A program made the position numbers and the translations under genes. Positions 29,501 to 42,200 of a stretch of 55,091 bases of DNA are shown piece after piece; positions within the stretch are counted from its first letter, which is position 1; each line of letters opens with the position of its first letter. The stretch is from Chlorokybus atmophyticus (taxonomy: Eukaryota; Streptophyta; Chlorokybophyceae; Chlorokybales; Chlorokybaceae), in contig RHPI01002112.1 in NCBI GenBank assembly GCA_009103225.1, positions 230,471 through 285,561 of the forward strand, read 5' to 3'. The notes below the pieces were generated by a model, which searched no databases, was not told the DNA's origin, and saw nothing but the letters and a program-made list of their open reading frames with translations.

Positions 29501-30129
29501 TTGACAAGCTGTTTGCGTACACATATTGATTGCGTGTATTCTTCTGGCTCAACTCAGTAAACGCTACGCATAGTCAACTCCGGTTGGAAGCATCGTGTAT
29601 ACCGCAAAGCAACATCCAGTTGCATGTAAGGATCAGCATGTTTTGCATATAAAGCATCGCCCTGCTACACGCCACAAGCCGTGTAGCAGGGCTTTCCTGC
29701 TGTTACTGCCGCAGCAAACAAGCAAGCTCGACTGGTCAAAGCAGAAACTTTAGCAGTCGGTATGTTGCAAGTGACTCAAAGGTCAAGCGTGCAGGGAAGG
29801 GGCACGCTCTCACCTTTCAGCTGCGGGAATTCCCGTGCATGCCACTCGTCAAAGTCTCCAACAACCGAGCCATAACCATAGCTCTTTCCTGCTTCCTGCA
29901 AGAAGCGCTGCTTGCGCTCAGCAGCGGCGGCAGAGGCAGCGCTACTGATAGTTTTGCTGCTGGTAGCATTTACTGGCTGAGCTCCAGGCAGCGAAGGAAC
30001 TGTCCAGACCAAAGCGTTCAGAGCACTGCGTAATAAAACCAGTAGCCTCCGTAGCCACACCAACACTATCCACACCGCTGAAGGCGCTGCCGCCGCCTCG
30101 GCGACGTCACCACCGCCTACGCCGCGCAT
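26568..30129 (-). CDS. MOCOS: Molybdenum cofactor sulfurase (NifS-like plus MOSC)
   Basis: Transfers sulfur from L-cysteine to Moco to activate xanthine dehydrogenase and aldehyde oxidase. Exons fit at 30129-29812, 29420-29135, 28946-28674, 28602-28361, about 28150-27209 and 27137-26568. The cysteine-desulfurase half shows YLDHAGATLYS, the PLP-lysine region SFYKLFGYPTGLGALLV and the persulfide-cysteine loop TGCFCNPGACCKWLGL. The MOSC half begins LLVYPIKSCGGNAVQSWP and ends with GPCGRCSMINIDQQTG and an INFGVLL core, so the protein appears full length. Exons 1-2 and 2-3 join in the right phase; the acceptor of exon 5 is uncertain. Before the conserved FLQEAGKSYGYG the first exon encodes about 70 extra residues including a hydrophobic, Arg-containing stretch (VWIVLVWLRRLLVLL), unusual for this cytosolic enzyme. 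The ATG at 30129 is the only in-frame ATG upstream of the conserved region. Confidence 0.93.
29659..29692. repeat. Perfect 13-bp stem hairpin in MOCOS intron 1
   Basis: GCCCTGCTACACG and CGTGTAGCAGGGC are perfect reverse complements separated by 8 bases. The hairpin lies inside the first intron of the Moco sulfurase gene (29421-29811). No T-run or known RNA motif follows. Confidence 0.9.
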
Positions 30130-30239
30130 GCCCACAGTGGCATTGTGTCGGTACGGTCGAGTTGACGGCAATTGCGGGAAGCACGGGTTTCTAGCTCACT
30201 GGGTTGCGTGGCACGCCCCCTCCCCTTCCCCCTCGCGCG

Positions 30240-30242
<3 letters not shown>

Positions 30243-30291
<49 letters not shown>
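30243..30291. repeat. (CT)n microsatellite upstream of MOCOS
   Basis: About 24 CT units follow a GCGCGCGCGC run. On the coding strand of the Moco sulfurase gene it reads as (GA)n about 115 bp upstream of the ATG, so it lies in the promoter or 5' untranslated region. Confidence 0.95.
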
Positions 30292-30294
<3 letters not shown>

Positions 30295-30299
30295 CAGCC

Positions 30300-31440
30300 C
30301 TGCATAATAGTGTCAGTATACCGCTATTTGCAAGTCATTATGTGAAAATGTTTGGTGTATATGATTTAACTTTGTATCAAAAAACATGTACGTGAGCATT
30401 GATACCGTTTCAATGTAATGATCGTTCAAATCGTGAATAGTGCTTGTAATAAAAGTTGTTCTAAGTTAAAAGCTTTATGGTTGTATGCGTATATTACATG
30501 ACGTCACAATCAAGTGTTGCTGAAAGCAATGATGGTCAGTGAACTTAATGCATGCTATAACGATCTTATACCCATAAAGCGTTTTGCTATTATACCGATT
30601 TTAACGAATACATAACGCCATGTGTGCGTTGTTATATGCGTACATAGAATAGAGTTTATGCTAAAGCTTGCGGCGGCAATGACGAGTGACCATGTGACTT
30701 AAACATGCAGTCATGAGCTTACATATAAGCATGCTGATAACCATAATGCTCTTATGGGTTGTATTACCCTTGCACTTAAGTATGCACATCCTACCAGTAT
30801 AAATATAGTGTTCATCAAGCAAGGTGGCCGTGGATTTGTGAATGATAACATGATACATGTATTATATACTAGCAAAGGTTCATAACATTGTATAGGCCTA
30901 TAACGTAACGGCTTGCCGATCAAGAAGGCTGTTGCCCTTGTAAAAGTTGACAATTATTCCTACTTTTAGGACTCGTTATTTGCGAGTCCTAAAAACTTTG
31001 AATGACTCATGAACTACGAGTCGTACTTTACGAGGCAGTCCGCACCAGTGGTAGTGGTGCTTTTTGGGCTTGGCGAAAGGTGCATGCCTCCGAATGCAGC
31101 TAGTGATTAATGGCGAAAACCTGGTAAAAATCATTTATTAAACTTTATGTTAAATCATTTATTCTCACTCGAATCCCATTACATTATAGAGCTATCAATA
31201 TGTATTAAACTATCAAATGGTATATTAGTCTCAATAAAGCAAATAAATAATAAACATTGCATGCTTGAAGGGTTTATGATATTATACTGTATACATTGTT
31301 TATGTATATGCGCAACAATTGTGGCGGGGATTATATTATAAAGTAGTTCTTACATGTGAAAGACCAAGTGGACCCAAATTTTGATGGTACCATGTTGTAT
31401 CATACGATTGGTGATGTCATTTTACAATCATAACACCTCA
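30300..31440. other. AT-rich gene-free island
   Basis: Composition drops sharply in GC relative to both neighbours, with many TATA and TTTAT words and no frame that looks coding. A perfect 12-bp hairpin, TTTTAGGACTCG/CGAGTCCTAAAA, sits at about 30963-30993. The island separates the divergent Moco sulfurase and F-box genes. Confidence 0.7.
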
Positions 31441-31472
31441 ACACTAACTTTTATGGACAATTCGGTGGGATT

Positions 31473-31565
31473 CCCCGCCAATTTTGGCGGGGATTGGCAG
31501 GTTTCGCCAATTACCGGATTGGGACCCCTCTGGTGAAACTTGGCAAAATTACTGGCGAAACCTGC
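31473..31565. repeat. Nested inverted repeats
   Basis: CCCCGCCA/TGGCGGGG (31473-31492) form a tight hairpin, followed by a 13-bp pair GCAGGTTTCGCCA (31497-31509) and TGGCGAAACCTGC (31553-31565) 43 bp apart. The pair lies at the edge where AT-rich sequence turns GC-rich and could mark the end of a small element. Confidence 0.85.
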
Positions 31566-31569
31566 GAGA

Positions 31570-32266
31570 ATCCGCACCACCTGTCTGCTGCGACTCGCCG
31601 GCTTTTCGCAGAAGAGCTTACTGTCTGCGCTCGACGCTGGTTGGCGAGTCGGGGCCAGCGCCGGGGGCGTCGATGTCGGTGCTGACGCGGACCAGGTGGA
31701 CAACAACGGCGACGACGACGACGGCGGCGAGGGCTGCCTGACTGCTGCGGGTTTGGGGGCGGCGGAAAGGGTTGTGGAGCCGACGGGCAGGGGATACGGC
31801 GGCACAACAGCGACAGGTGAGTGTGCTTCGCTGGTGCCAGCGCGGCGGGGAGCAGCGCGTGGGGTGACCTGTGGGCTGGCGGCGGCGGGGGACACGTCTG
31901 CGCAGTGCTTGATCTAGTTGTCGTAGCTTGCCATAGAGGGGGCGTTTTGGCGCTTTCATTTGTCTCATTTGCAAGTGTCGTGGTTTGTGGCTGCGCTGCG
32001 ATGGAAAGTCCGTGCGTCGTGCTGGCTGTTGTCGAGTAACACGTAACTTAGAGTTTGTTTTCTGCCCGTTTGCCTTTACTTGGTATACCCCGCTGCCTAT
32101 GTGCGCTCGGACAGCCTCTGTGTCCGCCTGCACGCGGTCAGCTGGTAGACGCATGCCTTGCTGAGGCTGGCTTTTGTGCTCAACGCTTGCTCTTTTTACA
32201 GCCTTTGCGTGTCCTTTCGTGTGACGTGCCCGTTTTGTTTTTTTTATAGAGAAAAAGCAGTTTGCC
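31570..32266. promoter_or_regulatory. GC-rich upstream region of F-box gene
   Basis: GC-rich sequence with CGACGACGACG and GGCGGCGGCGG runs, ending in a T-rich stretch just before the F-box ATG. Open frames exist on both strands but are explained by the high GC. It probably contains the promoter and 5' untranslated region. Confidence 0.4.
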
Positions 32267-33977
32267 ATGGAACTGCCCATGGAGGACGCCTGCCAGATGG
32301 AAGTTTCTCAAGGTCTTGAAGGCAAGCGGCTGGCGAAGACGTTAGGCGACTTGCACGAGGACTGCCTGCTGCTCATTCTCCAAGCCCTGCCGTCGTTCGC
32401 CGACCTCGCCCGCGCCGAGTGCGTCTGCAAGTCCTGGCGCATGATTGGTGAGTGCATGCATGATTGACATAGGCTGCCTTACTTTGCCATTCACTCGCAT
32501 GCGTTATTGGAGTTTCCAAGAGGCAACAATATTCTTGATTTAGAGTTGGGCTTAGGTATCTGACATATGGTGTCACGAAACCTGTGCTTTAACAGAACAT
32601 GCAGTGCTTCGTTTGTGCATATGCACACAGTCAGACCATAAGGTATGCCAGCATGTTGGAGGTCATATGCGCTTGTAGATTGTACGTTTATTGTACTAGT
32701 GCAGTACACAAGCCCATATGAGAAAGTTACATATAGTGTGGTTGGTTGCGGATAGGAGCTGCCGAGGGGCTATTCATGCATGGTGCATCAGGACGCTGTC
32801 TCAGCATCAGGGTGTTGGCATTGTCGTTTTGTAGGTGTATGTGGTCGCACAGTGGTGCATGTGTGAATTAGGGTTGTTTCTTTGTCACAGTCATGAACTG
32901 GGGCTTGTGGCGCCACACCTGCACGAGGACGTTCCCCCATATGAACGCTGTCACGTCAACTGAAAGCATGTCGGGCGTGCTGCTCACGCAACAGCAGCAG
33001 TCATCAGCCTACCGCCTCCTCTACAAAGAACTGTCGCGACCGCCGTGCGCCCGCAGCATCATCTCTGCCGCCGTCTCTGCTAGCAGCACTGACCATGGAG
33101 AAGAGAATATACAAAACACGGTATGAACTGATCCTCCTTCTGACCACAGATGTATCATTAATGTTGATGCTGCAGTGTTTGTTTCATGAGCAGGGCGTCG
33201 TGTAGGTTTTGCTTTCTGGCTTGTGACAGCATGCATTGCATGTAGGTGTTGTCCCGTGCTTTGAAGAGGGCAGCAGCGGCGCGAGAGCATCATCCATGCT
33301 ATTGGTCGAGCAAAGGTTCGGAGCGCTCTGATGGAGCAGAGTGGCTGCTTTACCAGCTGGCGGCTCCGCTGACTGTCGTGCATGAGATCCGGCTGCAACC
33401 GTTCTTGGCGGACTTTCAACCTGGCGACCCTGTGTACTCGGCGCGTGCAGTGCGTTTCAGGCTCGGTTACTGTCCCGAGTTTGTAAACACGTCCGTTGAA
33501 GAGAGGATGCGGGACGCCACGAAAGGAAGGCGCAAGGTGCCTCCTGAAGGAGAGTGGACCTACACTTCGCCCATCTACCCGATGACTCAGGAGTTTGTTT
33601 TGCAGCGGTTCCGGCTTCCCGAGCCCGTGCTCTGTGTGGGTGGAGCGCTGCTTGTTGAGCTGCTTGGCCACACTGAAAGGCAGGAAATTGACTCCCTCTA
33701 CTACATCTGTGTGTTCCACATTCACGTGGTTGGTAGGCCTGCGCGCTCCTTCAGCTGCAAGCAGTCTCCTCAGGGCTGGCAGCTGCTGTGCCCTGACCAG
33801 CTTAGCGAACCGAACAACTCCGACACCGATGATTCGCTCATATCGTACGAGTTGCCATCGTACACGGGAAGCAGTGATGACGACGATGATGAGGATGGTG
33901 ACGACCAGGAACATGCACATGCGCTTCAGTACATTCTGCCACAGATTGTGAATGGGACCATGTTCATTCATTACTAG
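32267..33977 (+). CDS. F-box protein, At4g00755-like
   Basis: F-box proteins recruit substrates to SCF ubiquitin ligases through SKP1. Exons fit at 32267-32447, 32891-33120 and 33246-33977 in matching phases. The N-terminal F-box reads DLHEDCLLLILQALPSFADL then ARAECVCKSWRMIG. The rest resembles the plant F-box proteins typified by Arabidopsis At4g00755: a Tyr/Leu-rich LLYKELSRPPCARSI segment, then WLLYQLAAPLTVVHEIRLQP and GDPVYSARAVRFRLGYCPE, and a segment ending EFVLQRFRLPEPVLCVGGAL. The C-terminus is strongly acidic (GSSDDDDDEDGDD) before the final residues. The recruited substrate is unknown. The ATG chosen is the first after the T-rich upstream stretch. Confidence 0.85.
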
Positions 33978-34701
33978 CTTTACTGTACCTCTGCATAACG
34001 CCGGGCATGCAATTGCAGTGCACGTGTGCTGACAGCTCTACTGGCCTTGGCTACATAGACTGCGCTCTTGTTCAGTTTTGTGCTGCAAGTTTGAGCGCGG
34101 TGATACATTTTGTGCGTATGCAATAATTTTGACAGCGTAGGGTTGCTTGCCAGCCGAGGTCAGCCCTGGACGTGCTAGTCTTCAGATGAGAACTGGTGCG
34201 CTCTGTTGCCCGGTTGCCAGCAGCGTTGGCAGTTCGCCAGTTTCAGCTCACTCCGCTGCTGGAAGGCGGTCAAACTGTCTGTTGCATAGGCAAAATTCGT
34301 CAGTTAACGGACAATACTATCAGGACAGACCAAGTACAATAACAACAACAAGCACACACAAGCAAGTAGGCAGTGGAGCAGGAGCTGAGGGTACAAAAGA
34401 TGTAACATGCATTTGGTGCACACAAGGGGTATGCTGCTGTGCCAGCATGTGTAGCTTAGACTGTTGGAACATGCAGCCATGGAGTTAAACATGGAAGCAT
34501 AATACAGCATCAAGTTGTAGTAAGACAGTGATGCGCATTGCAATCCGTTTGTAATTGTAGTTATGTGCTCAACTAACCTATGTAAATGGAGACTCATCAA
34601 TAGGCTTGGCGGATCAATTGGCGCCAGCTGGTGCCAAGGCCACAGAAAAAACAAGGCTTGCCGCCGTTGAGATTGATGCTTAACTTTTGAATCTGAATGG
34701 C
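33978..34701. other. Spacer between convergent F-box and ZIP4/TEX11 genes
   Basis: The two genes end toward each other here, so the spacer should hold both 3' untranslated regions. I see no coding sequence or RNA gene. Confidence 0.5.
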
Positions 34702-37700
34702 TCACACCATGGGTGCAGTTTGCCTCAGCAAGTCCGCAAGTGCGTCCATCATGGCAGGCTTGTGCACTTCCATGGCCGGGAAGTTCTTCAGCAGTTGCAA
34801 TGCCAGCTTCATCCACGCCTCAGCTTCAGACAATCTGCCAACCTTTGCGTGCAGCGCAGCGCGGTTCCAACAAGTAGAGACCAGCCACTGGCCCTCGTCC
34901 TTTGGGCAGTCCTGTTGTTTGAGAGCGTTCAGCAGCTCGCAGACTTCTCTGTACAACTGAAGCGTGTCTGTGCTGTCTCTGGCGCAAGCGTCTGATAGGC
35001 TAATGAGGCGGCGATAGATCGTGCAGATCAGGCGGTAGTCTGGTGCAGGCTCGTTGGACAGCATGGACAAGCTGATACGGAAAGCGGCAACTGCAATGTG
35101 CGTATTAACGTGAGGTTGCCTGCATGCGCTGACCGCCATCTTGATGAATGAGTCCGCACCAAAGCCGGGTACACTCTTGCATGCATTGAGGATGTTCTCG
35201 AGACCTTTAGTGTCTCTCAGCCTCATAGTGGCATCAAACAGAAGCAGGTGATAGTATACTTCAGACTTGTCAGGCTGCTGTGTGTCCATATGCTGCGCAA
35301 TTTTCTCTTGCACCTGCATCAACCAGTCACTCTCAGAGAAGCGCTTGAGCGAATGTGTTTCCAGTCGTCAATTGAGCACAAGCTTTCAACAGCTGGCAAC
35401 AGCATCAGCAAGCAACTACGCAATGGGTGTGCTGTACCTTTGCACATCGGTCAAGCAATGTCAACACCATCCTGAGGTCGCTTGGTCCGTCATCTGGCGT
35501 GTGCAGTTCCAGCAGTCTGCTGCAGGCAAGGATGAGGCAAAGCCGCTCCCGAGAAAGCGTCTCTAGCGATGCTGGCAGTGCAGCTTGGAAGTCCGCTGCG
35601 CTGGTGAGCAGGATGACGCATTCTGTTCCATTGCCCTTCACTCCAGCATCGATGCCATAGTTCCAAGCTTCTTCCGCCAACCATAAACACTCTAGTTGTC
35701 CAGTTTCCCCGTCACCAAACAACGCGTCGTACCCATCTGTTTGCAGGCGTTTACGTGCAAGCTCAAAGTAGCCACTCAGCTCTGTGTAGTTTGGGTCTGG
35801 AGCTTGAGCCAGTTGCTGCACAGAATGAGAACGAGCTTACAGTGCGAACTGCAACAAGATCAAGACCAAGAGCGACGCAACCAATGACATCGCGGTTACC
35901 TTGATGATGTTGCGAATGAGGACGACCTGCCTTTCCCGTTGGTTGTTGGCAGTGTAGTACTGAAGCAGCAGTGCCAAAGCGGCTACGGCGACAGAGACAC
36001 CAGCTTTGGCGATGACGGCCTCATGTGTAGCCAATATGAGGTATGCCGGCCTGCATTGGTGCATGTGTTTCCTGGCAGTGATGAGCAGCGGGGAGATGGG
36101 TGGGGTGGGGGTGGGGGGAGAGGGCCTGGTTAAATTCTTACTTACTCAAAATCACTGCACGCCAGAATCTTGTCCAGCTGCTTCGTTGCTGCGTCTTGAT
36201 CTTTTTGCATCAAGAACAACTTGAACTTCAGAAACGCGCAAACCGTGTTGTCTGGGTTGATCTGCTGGGAATAGGCGTGCTCAGCAGTCGTGTACAAGTA
36301 TGCGTGGGCGGCCAATCCGGTGTGACACTATCCAAAGCATGCGCAAGTTGCTCCAGGTCTGACCTTTTCAGCCATGTTGAGATAGTCCAAGGCCGTTTCC
36401 AGCTGTGATGCACCGAGCGAGCAAAGGCATATCACTCGGAGTGTCTTCGCCTGTGAACACAAAAAGCAGTTGATATGCTTTGCACCTTGCGCCTGCAGAA
36501 ATGATGATGTGGCTTGCAAGTACCAACCTTGTTCTCTGTGTCATAAGGCCGTAAGTACAGCATGGATGCTTCCAGTACCGAGCTGGCGAGGTCATATGAC
36601 TTTGAGTTGAACAAGTCCACGCCACACTGCCAGAGCAAAGCATGACAGCATCGTTGCGGTTTGCAATTGTTGGACAAGTTGCCGCTTGCAACAAGAGAGG
36701 CAATGCTGTCCGTGTTCAGCACTTCCAGAGCTGTAGCAACTGCCTGTTCCTGTTTCTCCCTTAACAGCATGTCCGCAAAGTAAACGGGCAGCATGGCATG
36801 TGTGGAAAACCTGCACGCAGTCAGCACCATTATGTGAATGCACCTAGTGCTGCTGCAAGTAGGAGTGGGTTTGGGCAACATGCAAATGGCTGTGTTTGTG
36901 CACCTGTTGTGGAGCTGGAAAAAGGCTGTTTTGGCTGCAGCGACACGCCCGTGCGTCACGAACACATTCAATGCTTGCAAGCATGTTTGCGGGTCTGCTT
37001 TGGGGTGACTGACAAGTGCCTGCAGTTCTGTCTCTGCTTGCTCAAGGCGTCGCATGCCAGCTAGCGCTTGCAGAGCAATGTAGTGCTGGCTGAAATGGTT
37101 GCCCACTGCTTTGCAACTTGTAGCTAGCGGGCTCGACAAGACTCGCCAAGCGCTCTGGAAGCTCTCATTTTTAAGGTGCGCTGCTGCTAGGTACCTCACA
37201 ACTGCCGCCTGCGCTTCAGCCTTGACCTGAGCTTCTTTCCCTGAGGCCTGAGACTCTTGTGAGCACAACTCAAACGCCTGCATCACACAGATGTTATTCA
37301 GAACCAGCGCAACACAGGCATGCATTGGTTGACTCGTTTAATACACATGCCAACTGAAGACACAACATGACCATGCAATGCAAAGTTGATCCTAGTCTTG
37401 CAGTACTCTGCCTTCTCAAGGTAGGTGATGGCCTCTGCAGTAGCTTCCTTCGCACCGTGGCGCATGAGGTCCTTGCTGAAGTTAAGGTACTTCTCAACAA
37501 TGGTGCCCAGCTTGCCCAACGACTTGCTTTTAGCGCATTCATTGCACGCTCGGTTCAAAAGGTTGCTGGCAAGAGGCTTTTGACCGATAGCCCAGGCTGT
37601 CCTGAATGCATACAGTATCATGCATGCATGTATGGGTGCAGTCTAATGCATGTTCTCAGATCGTGCGCATGGCACGGCATTGTCAACAATCTGCTTACTG

Positions 37701-38485
37701 AGCTCTGTTGATCCACAGCTCCAACAGAAGGCTTGAGGGTGAGCTCGTGCTCTCGGGGTCATCACCGTCGTTTGGCTTGCCCAACTCTTCTTCAAGCTTT
37801 GTAGCAAACTCAGTCGCCTTGCTGAAACAGACTTCAGCAAGCTCGAACTTGCTGAACGCCATCCAAAGCGTGCCCTATGACCAGAAAACAGGAAAAAGAC
37901 GTTCGCGGGTACTGCATGGATACTCAAGGGCACTGTATGCATCGTGTTTACCGTCTTGACAAAGAGTTGAAGCCTCTTGACGAAAGGCATGTGCACACAC
38001 CGCACATCATCAACCTCTGTTGCCAACAGCAAGTTGCACGCCGCTTGGCGGAGCTTGATGCTATTCTCGTCAGTTGCGCCATTGCGCTGATTGTGCAGCT
38101 CAACACAGGCATTCCTGACCATCTAATAGTTAAGCACCCTTCACAACGAGGTCGCGCAAGTGCTGGGGAGAAGGGGGGGGAGGGGGGCATGCACAAGTGC
38201 AATTTGTGCGCTTCACTTGCAGAGCATTCGAGAGGCATTCTGAGTTACACAATAGACTTACCACAGGTCGAAGGCTTGTTTCCAGACATCAACAATCAGG
38301 GAGTGGTTCTTGTCTGCTCCTGTCTGGGGCGGCACAGTCTTGGATAGCCTAAGAAGCTGCTCTGTCAAGGAAGCCTCAACGTCACCAGACCTGACCGCGG
38401 CCTCAACGCACTTTACAAGGTACTTCAGCCGGTCTACAAACGCTGCCCAAGCTTGCTGCACGTCATTCGCCACCTCTTGGCCCAT
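34702..38485 (-). CDS. ZIP4: Meiotic ZMM protein ZIP4/SPO22/TEX11 homologue
   Basis: ZIP4 (TEX11 in mammals, Spo22 in yeast) is a TPR-repeat scaffold that links the crossover-promoting ZMM proteins on meiotic chromosomes. Eleven or so exons run from the ATG at 38485 to the stop at 34702: 38485-38262, 38114-38015, 37874-37699, 37601-about 37370, 37277-36904, 36810-36528, 36450-36364, about 36290-36148, about 36070-35860, 35818-about 35440 and about 35330-34702. The first two join as AFDLWNACVELHNQ. Helical TPR-like repeats run throughout, for example TAEAITYLEKAEYCKTRINF and LLREKQEQAVATALEVLNT. The family landmark LECLWLAEEAWNYGIDAG lies near 35700 and is followed by the C-terminal helical region. 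The protein appears full length (about 900 residues). Some acceptors, especially of exons 8 and 9, are approximate. Confidence 0.85.
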
Positions 38486-39228
38486 GACTCCCTAGTCATT
38501 GCAGCTTTCGCCCATGCTCAGTCACTTCGTCTGTCCAACATCATGACATCCACCACTGGTGTCGCTTGTAGATTCAGCTGGTACGATAACACCATTAGCA
38601 GCATGTCCACAACAACACCTTGCTGCTCCCCACAGCAACGACCATGCACAAGCTGCAACCAACTCGCAAACCGTCATTTACACTGTGTCACGTTAACAAC
38701 AAAAAAGTATTAAGTTGAAAAACCACTACCAATGGTCTGCTCAGCTTCAATGCTGTAAGCAATGCAGCACATAAACACACTCACCTCCTTGTGGCGTCCG
38801 CTGCAGCTGGTAGCAAGCACTAGACCAGCAGCACCGTCACACCCTTTTCGCCCCGGTTCAAGTGTGCGTGCTACCAGCTTCAAAGGTAGCTTATAGAACC
38901 ATGCATGCAAGCAACAAGCTCCACGTCACAACACCGCCGCCGCCACCACCGCCGCTTAACGCCAAGCTGAAAGCGGCGAGGAGCATAGCTCAGCATGCGC
39001 ACACGTGAGATGACCGCTTGCCAGTCTGATTGCGGAAGTTGGACCGGTGACAACACCGTTACGGCTTGTGGTCGACCGGCGTTTTGCAAGCCAGCAGAGC
39101 ATATTCAGCCGGTGAAGCTCATTGTTGGCGGTGTAGCCCGTGTCGGCGGCGTTGTCGGAGGCAGCACGGTCGGGGTAGGGAGGGGCAACCCCAAGCATGC
39201 TGCAGGACGTGTTTGCTGTGTCAGATTC
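38486..39228. promoter_or_regulatory. Divergent intergenic region, ZIP4/TEX11 and PIG-O
   Basis: About 740 bp between two head-to-head starts, holding both promoters and 5' untranslated regions. A GC-rich CCGCCGCCGCCACCACCGCC run lies near 38936-38955. No TATA box stands out. Confidence 0.4.
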
Positions 39229-42200
39229 ATGGCCAGCTGCTATGAGAAGCGCTTCGGGGATGAGCGCTTTCAGCTCAGGCAGCTGCTCGCGCTGCTGGTG
39301 TTCCTGCTTGGCCTGCATGCTGCCGCCATCGCCGTCTTTACGCATGGCTTCCTGCTGACCCGCGTTGAGCTGCCGCATCGAAGCAGCTGCGCCGTTGATG
39401 CTGATGCTGGCAGCCGCGCTGGACGGGTCAATGCGGCTGATGGCGAGAATGCTGCTGTGCAGCACTGCTCGCGTCCTGCTTTTGACAAAGTTGTGCTACT
39501 CATCATTGACGCACTTCGGTGAGAACAACAGCAAATGTGACGCTTAGCATGAATGATAGAACACTCAGTCGCTTACATTGCTGTGTTGTGATGACCGCAA
39601 TGCTGGTCTAAGCTTGCATGCATTCGCACAGGTATGACTTCGCTGTTTCCGAAAGCAATGGTGAGCAGCAGATTGCCATGTCATAATCCGCGATCTCCAT
39701 ATTTGTGTTGCTCCCCTGACTTGTGTGCAATACAGACACGCGGGCATGGCTCGGCCGTATGCCAATATTTGAGCAGTTGATGCAGCACAGCAGTGCAACA
39801 GCTATGTTCAAATTCATTGCGGATCCTCCTACAACGACAATGCAGCGGCTTAAGGTGAGGAAGCGTGAAACAAGCTTACTGAACTGCTGCCAGTAATAGC
39901 TGCCGCTCGCTCGTAGGGCCTTACCACAGGTGGTTTGCCAACTTTTATCGATGTTGGGAGCAGCTTTGGAGCACCTGCAATAACAGAAGACAACATCATC
40001 CAGCAGGTTGAGGTCTGCTCAGGTCTTGTTTGTAGAGCGCAGTATTTAATTTGTGGTTGTAAGTGCAGTTGCGTAGCAACAACAAGCTTATCACCATGAT
40101 GGGCGATGAAACTTGGATGGACTTGTTCCCGCAGCAATTCACAACTGCATCACCATTTCCTTCACTGAATGTGAAAGACCTTCATACGGTAGGTTTGAGT
40201 GGGTATGCCATCTGACGTAAAAGTTTCTGACCATGTATCTGCAGGTGGATGATGGTGTGGAAGCAGCACTGTTCCCTGCGTTACAAAGAGCACAGGACTG
40301 GGACCTGTTGATTGCTCATTTTCTTGGGGTGGTACGTCATGTGCTGAGGAGTTGTTTCGTCGTCTGACATATTACAACACCTTGCGGTACTGTCAACCAT
40401 TGGCGTGGTTGTCCATTTTCTGGATGCCATTGTGTGAAGCTCAACTCCCGTCCTGCAGGATCATGTTGGTCATACGTTTGGTGTGGATGCAGTGCCGATG
40501 ACTGCCAAGCTAGAGCAGATGAATCGGGTGATTGAGGTGCTTGCAGATTGGTTGTGAGGTGTGTAGGTTGGTTGACCTTCACAATACCAATGCTTGCAGG
40601 ATGTTGTCAGCCTTCTGCGTGGCCATGGGCATGCACTGGGCATGCATGAGAACACTCTGCTTGTTGTCATGGGTGACCATGGACAAACATTGCATGGCGA
40701 TCATGGTGGCGGTGCACCCGAAGAGGTCAGTACCATGCATTGAGCCACCCATGCGCTGTGGCAGAATGCAAGTGGAGCTCAGTTGCTGATTACTGCAGTG
40801 ACATTTCGTTTCAGGTTGAGAGCATACTCTTTGCCTACAGCCCAGGTGCTGACCACGCTCGAGTCCGCAGGCCACTGCCCACATGGCTCAGGTCGCCACC
40901 ATGCAACACGGAGCAAGTAAGCAATATGCCAGGCCGCATGGTGTCTCTAAGGTGGCAACATGGTGCAGACAGAGCTGAAGGCATGTGGTAATGCCCTCAG
41001 GGAGTGGTTGGAGCACAATGCGTGCCAGATTTACCACAGCTTGACTTTGCAGCCACACTTGCAACGTTGATGGGTGTTCCCATCCCCTTTGGTAGGTAAG
41101 ACTTCACAAATGCCAAAGGTTGTGCTGGCAGATGAATTGTTGCACCAAGCCGGTGTTCGCAGCGTTGGCCATGCTTCACCTGAGCTTTGGGCGCTTTCAC
41201 CACGGGTGTGGCTGCCAGCAGCTGCTGCGGACGAAGGTGCATTGCTCCATTGGCTACAGGGCCTGAACAGGGTTCTGCTAGAGAACAGCTTGCAGGTAAG
41301 GACTTGTCACTGCATTCCATGCACAAAACCTTGAGTGGCTGATAGTTGCTATTTCCACAGGTTCATCGCTACATGGCTGCATATAGCAGTGCAGCACTGA
41401 GTCCATTACCGCATGCGGAGATGGCTCATTGTACAACGCTTTTACAGTCGGCTCAAGCCTTGCCTATTGCGACACCTGGCCAGAGCACAACGCAAAACCT
41501 GCACCTTGAACAGGCTCGCTGTCTCAAGTCGCTGGAATACCTCTCCGCAGTGGCAAGCTTGGCGCGAGATCAGTGGACGCAGTTTGATTCAGTAACTATT
41601 GCTTGCGGGACAGGACTCTTTGCCATCGCCCTCTTCGTCTTCTCTATAGCAATGGTTTGGAGCCGTCACTTGAGTAATGTCCCGTGGATGAGGGTATTGG
41701 CGGTAGCAGTCGTGGCCGGGTGCTCCGCAATTGCTGTTTGCACCAGACTCCAAGTGCAGATGTTTGAAGGAGGTAAAGACATGAGCAATGTGATTCGCGT
41801 GGCGCAGGAGGCATGGCCATTGGGCTTGACGGCTGCAGTCGCTGCATCTGCCATTGCTTTCCTCGCAGCCGTGATCAATCGGACACCCATAGAAACTGCA
41901 ACAACGCCAGATGAAGGACGGCAAGCCACTGTATTTGGCTGGTTATCAGCGCTGTTTGCCATCATGCATGCCGTCAGCTTGACCTCCAACAGCTTCATGG
42001 TGGCAGAGGGGAAGGTTGCGCAGTTTCTGCTGGCATCCGCGGCGGTGATGGCAATCCGCCACGCAAACAGCCGCCAGCAACTCCTGCACACTATTATCAT
42101 CCTAGCAACAGGAGCCATGATGGGAGTATGCGGCCAAGAGTATTTCAACAAAGATGCACCAGCCGCTCATCAGGTTGCAGGCGGTGCGACGCATGTCAAT

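Noticed and set aside
33021-33971. 316-codon frame antisense to the F-box gene
   Set aside because: The + strand has the F-box domain, correct splice phases and a family match; the antisense frame has none.
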